Assembly (NCBI GenBank): GCA_003254905.1
Contig: QANU01021212.1
Span: 666,041-730,040, forward strand
Length of the DNA: 64,000 bases
Direction of reading: 5' to 3'
Origin: Nissolia schottii
Lineage: Eukaryota > Streptophyta > Magnoliopsida > Fabales > Fabaceae
How positions within the stretch are numbered: the first letter of the stretch is position 1; each line of letters starts with the position of its first letter. The position numbers were made by a program, and so were the translations under genes. Below, piece by piece: positions 60,402 to 64,000 of the stretch. The notes beneath the pieces are model-generated. The model worked only from the letters and a program-made list of their open reading frames with translations, had not been told where the DNA came from and ran no database searches.

Positions 60402-63400
60402 GCATAACTTCATAGAGTTAAATTTAACAGAACAAACAATATTTCTGCTGAAAATTAAGATCAAGCCTGGAGGAGTTTAGGTGTTACTTTCTCTCATACG
60501 AAAAAAAGAAGTGCTAGAAGAGAAAAAATAAAATAAAAATTAGGTGGTGGTTTTTTTTTGGCAGAGTCCTTTTTAAGAGAGAGTTTAACTGGCATACAGT
60601 TTAATATAAAAGAATTTTAGATAATCATATAATATATCATATAAAGTAAAAATGGTTGAATCTTATAATACTCATTATTTCAGAAGTGTTGCATATAACT
60701 ATACATAATTAGATGATTGTAAAAAAAAATTATATGCACATATTAATTAAACTCATTTAAAAATTTTCAAATAAAAAGGGTTTGCCGACTGTCCCAAATT
60801 CACATATAAAATAAGGATTTAATTTACTTAATTAATCAGCAATATGTCATTGTCGGTCGACGTTGCATTCTTAATTCTAGACAGCAAAGCTTTTTGATGG
60901 ATGAACTGCCATTGTCAATCAAATAGGTTGTTGTTGCATTTAATGGAGGCAATATATGTGCTTGATTGCAATTCCAACATATTACTGCATAGACAGAGAA
61001 AGAGACTGAAGTGTATATCTCTGAAGAGATGCAAGTCCACCTAATAAAAAAAGTTACTTAAAATTAAAGTGCTATTCGCTCCAAAAGAAAAAAGAGTGCT
61101 ACTATGCCTCAATTAAGTGCACATTATCCTCTGATTCTTCTCTGCTACGAAATCAAACCCCAAATGTCTCATTATATTATCAAGGTTTGAATATGTATTA
61201 GGTACTCAACAAATTTATGTGATTTGATTTAGGCCTTTAAAAAAAATTTAGTATTATTTTAAACATATTAAAAAATATTTGATTTTAGTCCTTATCTTTA
61301 ATTGGATTTTGTGGTTTTAGTCATTATCGTTACTGGAACTCTATTAACTGCTAACATGGCTAACAAAATATCATATTAACAGTTTCATGTGAGTAAAATA
61401 AACTCACTCAACCCATAAACTGGCTAAAACTTGATCCATAATCCGTCATTTGTCCCAATTCAGGATGGTGGCAGGTCATTATTTGGAGATAAGTTCGAGT
61501 TAAATAGTGGATTATAGGTTGAGGTATGGGTCCAAGTATGTTTAATTTGCTCACATGACGTTGCTGACACACCACTTCATTAGCTACAACTGAGTTTTTA
61601 CTAAAACTAGGAGCTAAAACTATACAATTTAGGATATGTTTAAACCACAATTAAAAAATAATAATTTTTTATAGACCTAAACTAAATCTCAAAAATTCGT
61701 CAAAGACCCAAAACATATTTAAGCATATAATTAAAAATATATATTAACCATTAATCATTGTATTTTTCTATTATATAACCAAATGATACTAATATAAAGC
61801 TTTTATAATTCAAAATAACTTGCAGCGCTTATTAATGAGAGAACTTTGAAGGAATAGACCAAAACGACTCTTGCCATTGGTTGGAAGTAAGTCCCAACTT
61901 TTCTCTTCATCAAAGGTTGAGGGGCACCATTATTATTACCTCTAATTTTAAATATCTTCCAATTCGCACATGTATTGATCATGAAATAATTAGACAAGTT
62001 AATGTTAGACACATATTTAAGTGTATTTTATAAAAATTATCTTTATTTTTTAACGAAATTATTTTCTCTCTTACTTAATAATCTTTTAAGTTATTGATTA
62101 AATAAGGATAAAATAGGAAACAATAAATAATATTCTCTAGATTTTCTAAATTGACAGTTATTTGTATAAAAATAAAAATTTAAAAGTAAACAGTTATTTA
62201 AATCAGAGATAATATGTAACTAAATGATCATGTAAAACTTTACATTAAAAAAAATCAGGAGTGTTATTTTTATACAATGACACCTAGATTGGCCAACCAC
62301 CACCACAGCACTGTGAGACACTACTAAGCTAAAGGAAAAACTACCGTTGTAGGGTGTCGCGGTAGCGAACTAGCATCGCTACAGCGAACTGGCATCACCA
62401 TGGTAGTCGTGGACCGCCATAGCCTTACCACTGTCTAGGTAGTGGCGTCAAGGCATACAATCCTAAACCACCCTAAAAGACTAGAAACCTACTCTAGGTG
62501 GAGGCACTACTTCTTCGCAAAAAGAAAACTTAAGCAAAAAATCTCAACACTAGTGAAACCTTGAAAGCTCCGAAAGAAATTAACAACTGTAACTTTACTA
62601 GTGGGTCTCTATATGTAGGGGGACAAAATCTCCCCCTCAAGTCACCACAATCTATGAGGGACTTGATTACCGAACTGCTACAACACTTAAATGTGCGTTG
62701 TAGCGCACTGCCTTTACCGAATCGTAACAACGCTGAAATGTGCGTTGCAGCTCCTCGGCTTTTTTTTCTCCATGATCCTTCCTAAGGTCTCACAACTCTT
62801 TAAGGTCATACCAACCCTTTCCAAAGGTACTTAGGAAGATGAGGCATTACATATAGAATAAAGTATAGTATAACAATTAAGTCATAAGTTAAGGAGTATT
62901 TTATAATATTTTTTATTTTATTATATTCCAAATCTAACATTGTTGAATATCAATTATAAATATGTTATATAAGTATATTTAGTTATTAATTATATGCTTG
63001 TATAATATATTTTGTATATATATAAATTCTTATAAGTTTACTATTTGATTCTACTAATATTCTTGAGTTTCCCAACCTTAATTGCTTCGAATAATAATAA
63101 AATGAAAAGAATATATGCATCTCAACACATTGTTTCTTTAACAAAAGGAAAATAAAAAACACATTATTTCTTTCTTTTTTTTGTCTCACATAGTTAAAGC
63201 CTACACAGGTTATATATTTTAGTGTGTACAACAACTATCATTTTCCTCAATTTAACAAGTCTAAACGTGTTGATAATCCAGGCTCGTGAGCATCCTTAAT
63301 TATTCCTATTCCCTCATTTAATTTCTTCTTACCAACTAGTAATAAAAAAAAAAAGTCTGGCTAATTAGCGCCATAAGGACATTTGTTAAAAATTAAATTC

Positions 63401-64000
63401 ATAAAAAGTAAATTTAGATTAAAAAATAAAAATATGAAGTGTTCAATGCATTGAAAATATTAAAAATTATAAATTATTCTATATTAAATATCTTAACAAG
63501 GGCTCTTAAAAAATCATTAATTGCATTCAATCCTAAGATATTTTCTCGATTTCATAATATCTGGAAAAAAATTATACAACATATAAATTAAGACAAATAA
63601 AAATATGGCTTGAAAATAGTATAAAATTATATGAGCAGTGGACAAAATTATTTTTGAATTGAAAAAACAAACTTATATTAATACAATTAATATTACACTT
63701 TTTTCCCTTAAGTTAAGGAATATAAATGAAAGAGAAAAAAAAAGTTTTGATTGATATGTATTGATGGTATAAAGTATTTTAAATTGTATCCAATCAAATT
63801 ATTTAATACGCATAATTTTTCCAATTATGAATGAACGAGCTAACTATTTTTATTTATGTGACAATATTTAATTGGATGACCATTAATGCATAATAATTAA
63901 ACTAATGCTACCAAAATATCACAAATAAGTCTGAAACATTGAAAAGTTAAATAATGACAAATATTATAAATCAAATAAAGTATTTTTAAAGATATATTTT
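60402..64000. other. AT-rich terminal region without genes
   Basis: Apart from the 61184-61724 MITE no gene is supported. 62280-62830 is G+C-richer, with the repeated word AATGTGCGTTG(T/C)AGC (62689 and 62736) and paired 'gcgaact(a/g)gcatc' words (62364-62396); its frames on both strands (62530-62785) are not recognised. 63385-63515 is a third copy of the AT-rich MITE-like family of 1915-2080. Confidence 0.35.
61184..61724. mobile_element. Legume MITE with long inverted ends (GGTTTAAATATG family)
   Basis: The left end GGTTTGAATATGTATTAGGT (61184-61203) matches the complement of the right end GCTTAAATATGTTTTGGGTC (61705-61724). The similarity continues about 60 bases inward ('aatttatgtgatttgatttaggcc' type against 'gattta(g)tttaggtct'). 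Interiors contain the 'gttttagt' and 'actaaaac' mirrored words. This end sequence is widespread in legume genomes and usually assigned to non-autonomous Mutator-like elements. Flanking 9-mers (ATATTATCA and ATATAATTA) agree only partly. Confidence 0.6.

Noticed and set aside
1-64000. CRISPR array, prophage or bacterial operon
   Set aside because: No regularly spaced repeats with unique spacers and no compact operons; intron structure and transposon content show plant nuclear DNA.

Overview
This window reads as nuclear DNA of a flowering plant, most likely a papilionoid legume (soybean-like). The reasons are four plant-type genes with short exons and AT-rich introns, a very AT-rich background, and many decayed plant transposable elements, including a MITE family with the 'GGTTTAAATATG-TTTTGGTC'-type ends common in legumes. 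The species assignment is inference. There is one 103-base gap (30801-30903) and a single N at 13319.

Four protein genes can be supported. (1) 15877-18844, minus: a two-exon bHLH transcription factor of the TMO5/T5L1 (bHLH30) group. (2) 37728-43727, plus: a ten-exon gene for the alpha subunit of general transcription factor TFIIE. (3) 45151-48885, minus: a seven-exon CWC16/YJU2-family (CCDC130-like) splicing factor, convergent with TFIIE-alpha. (4) 53247-53597, plus: a single-exon CLE peptide precursor ending in RRVPTGPNPLHH. Genes 2 and 3 are housekeeping genes of RNA synthesis and processing; genes 1 and 4 belong to developmental signalling. Nothing suggests that the four act as one system.

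Layout. 1-15 kb holds no host gene. It contains MITEs, a TIR element with palindromic internal repeats (5.1-5.4 kb), a tRNA-Ile pseudogene (7.9 kb), a 1-kb long-TIR foldback element with a Stowaway MITE nested in one arm (10.1-11.1 kb), and a broken Ty1/copia gag-protease region carrying a 1.2-kb insertion (11.6-14.2 kb). 15-19 kb is the bHLH gene. 19-37 kb is gene-poor, with a copia 3' end (23.2-24.4 kb), a probable LINE 3' end, the sequence gap, a degenerate exon-like tandem repeat (33.5-34.5 kb), a Mutator-like MITE with a perfect 9-bp duplication (36.0 kb) and a heavily decayed copia reverse transcriptase (36.3-37.0 kb). 37.7-48.9 kb is the TFIIE-alpha/CWC16 convergent pair, with an Au-like SINE and a hAT-type MITE in introns. 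49-51 kb holds a short-LTR retroelement end with a GC-rich leader and a LINE-type RNase H pseudogene. 53.2 kb is the CLE gene. 57.5-60.4 kb is a probable 2.9-kb solo LTR flanked by GCATA. 60.4-64 kb is AT-rich with another legume MITE.

I did not find a convincing new multi-gene system. The observations most worth checking are gene-structure oddities (a start codon alone on its exon, a probable GC-AG intron, a duplicated splice donor) and several clearly bounded but unnamed repeat elements.
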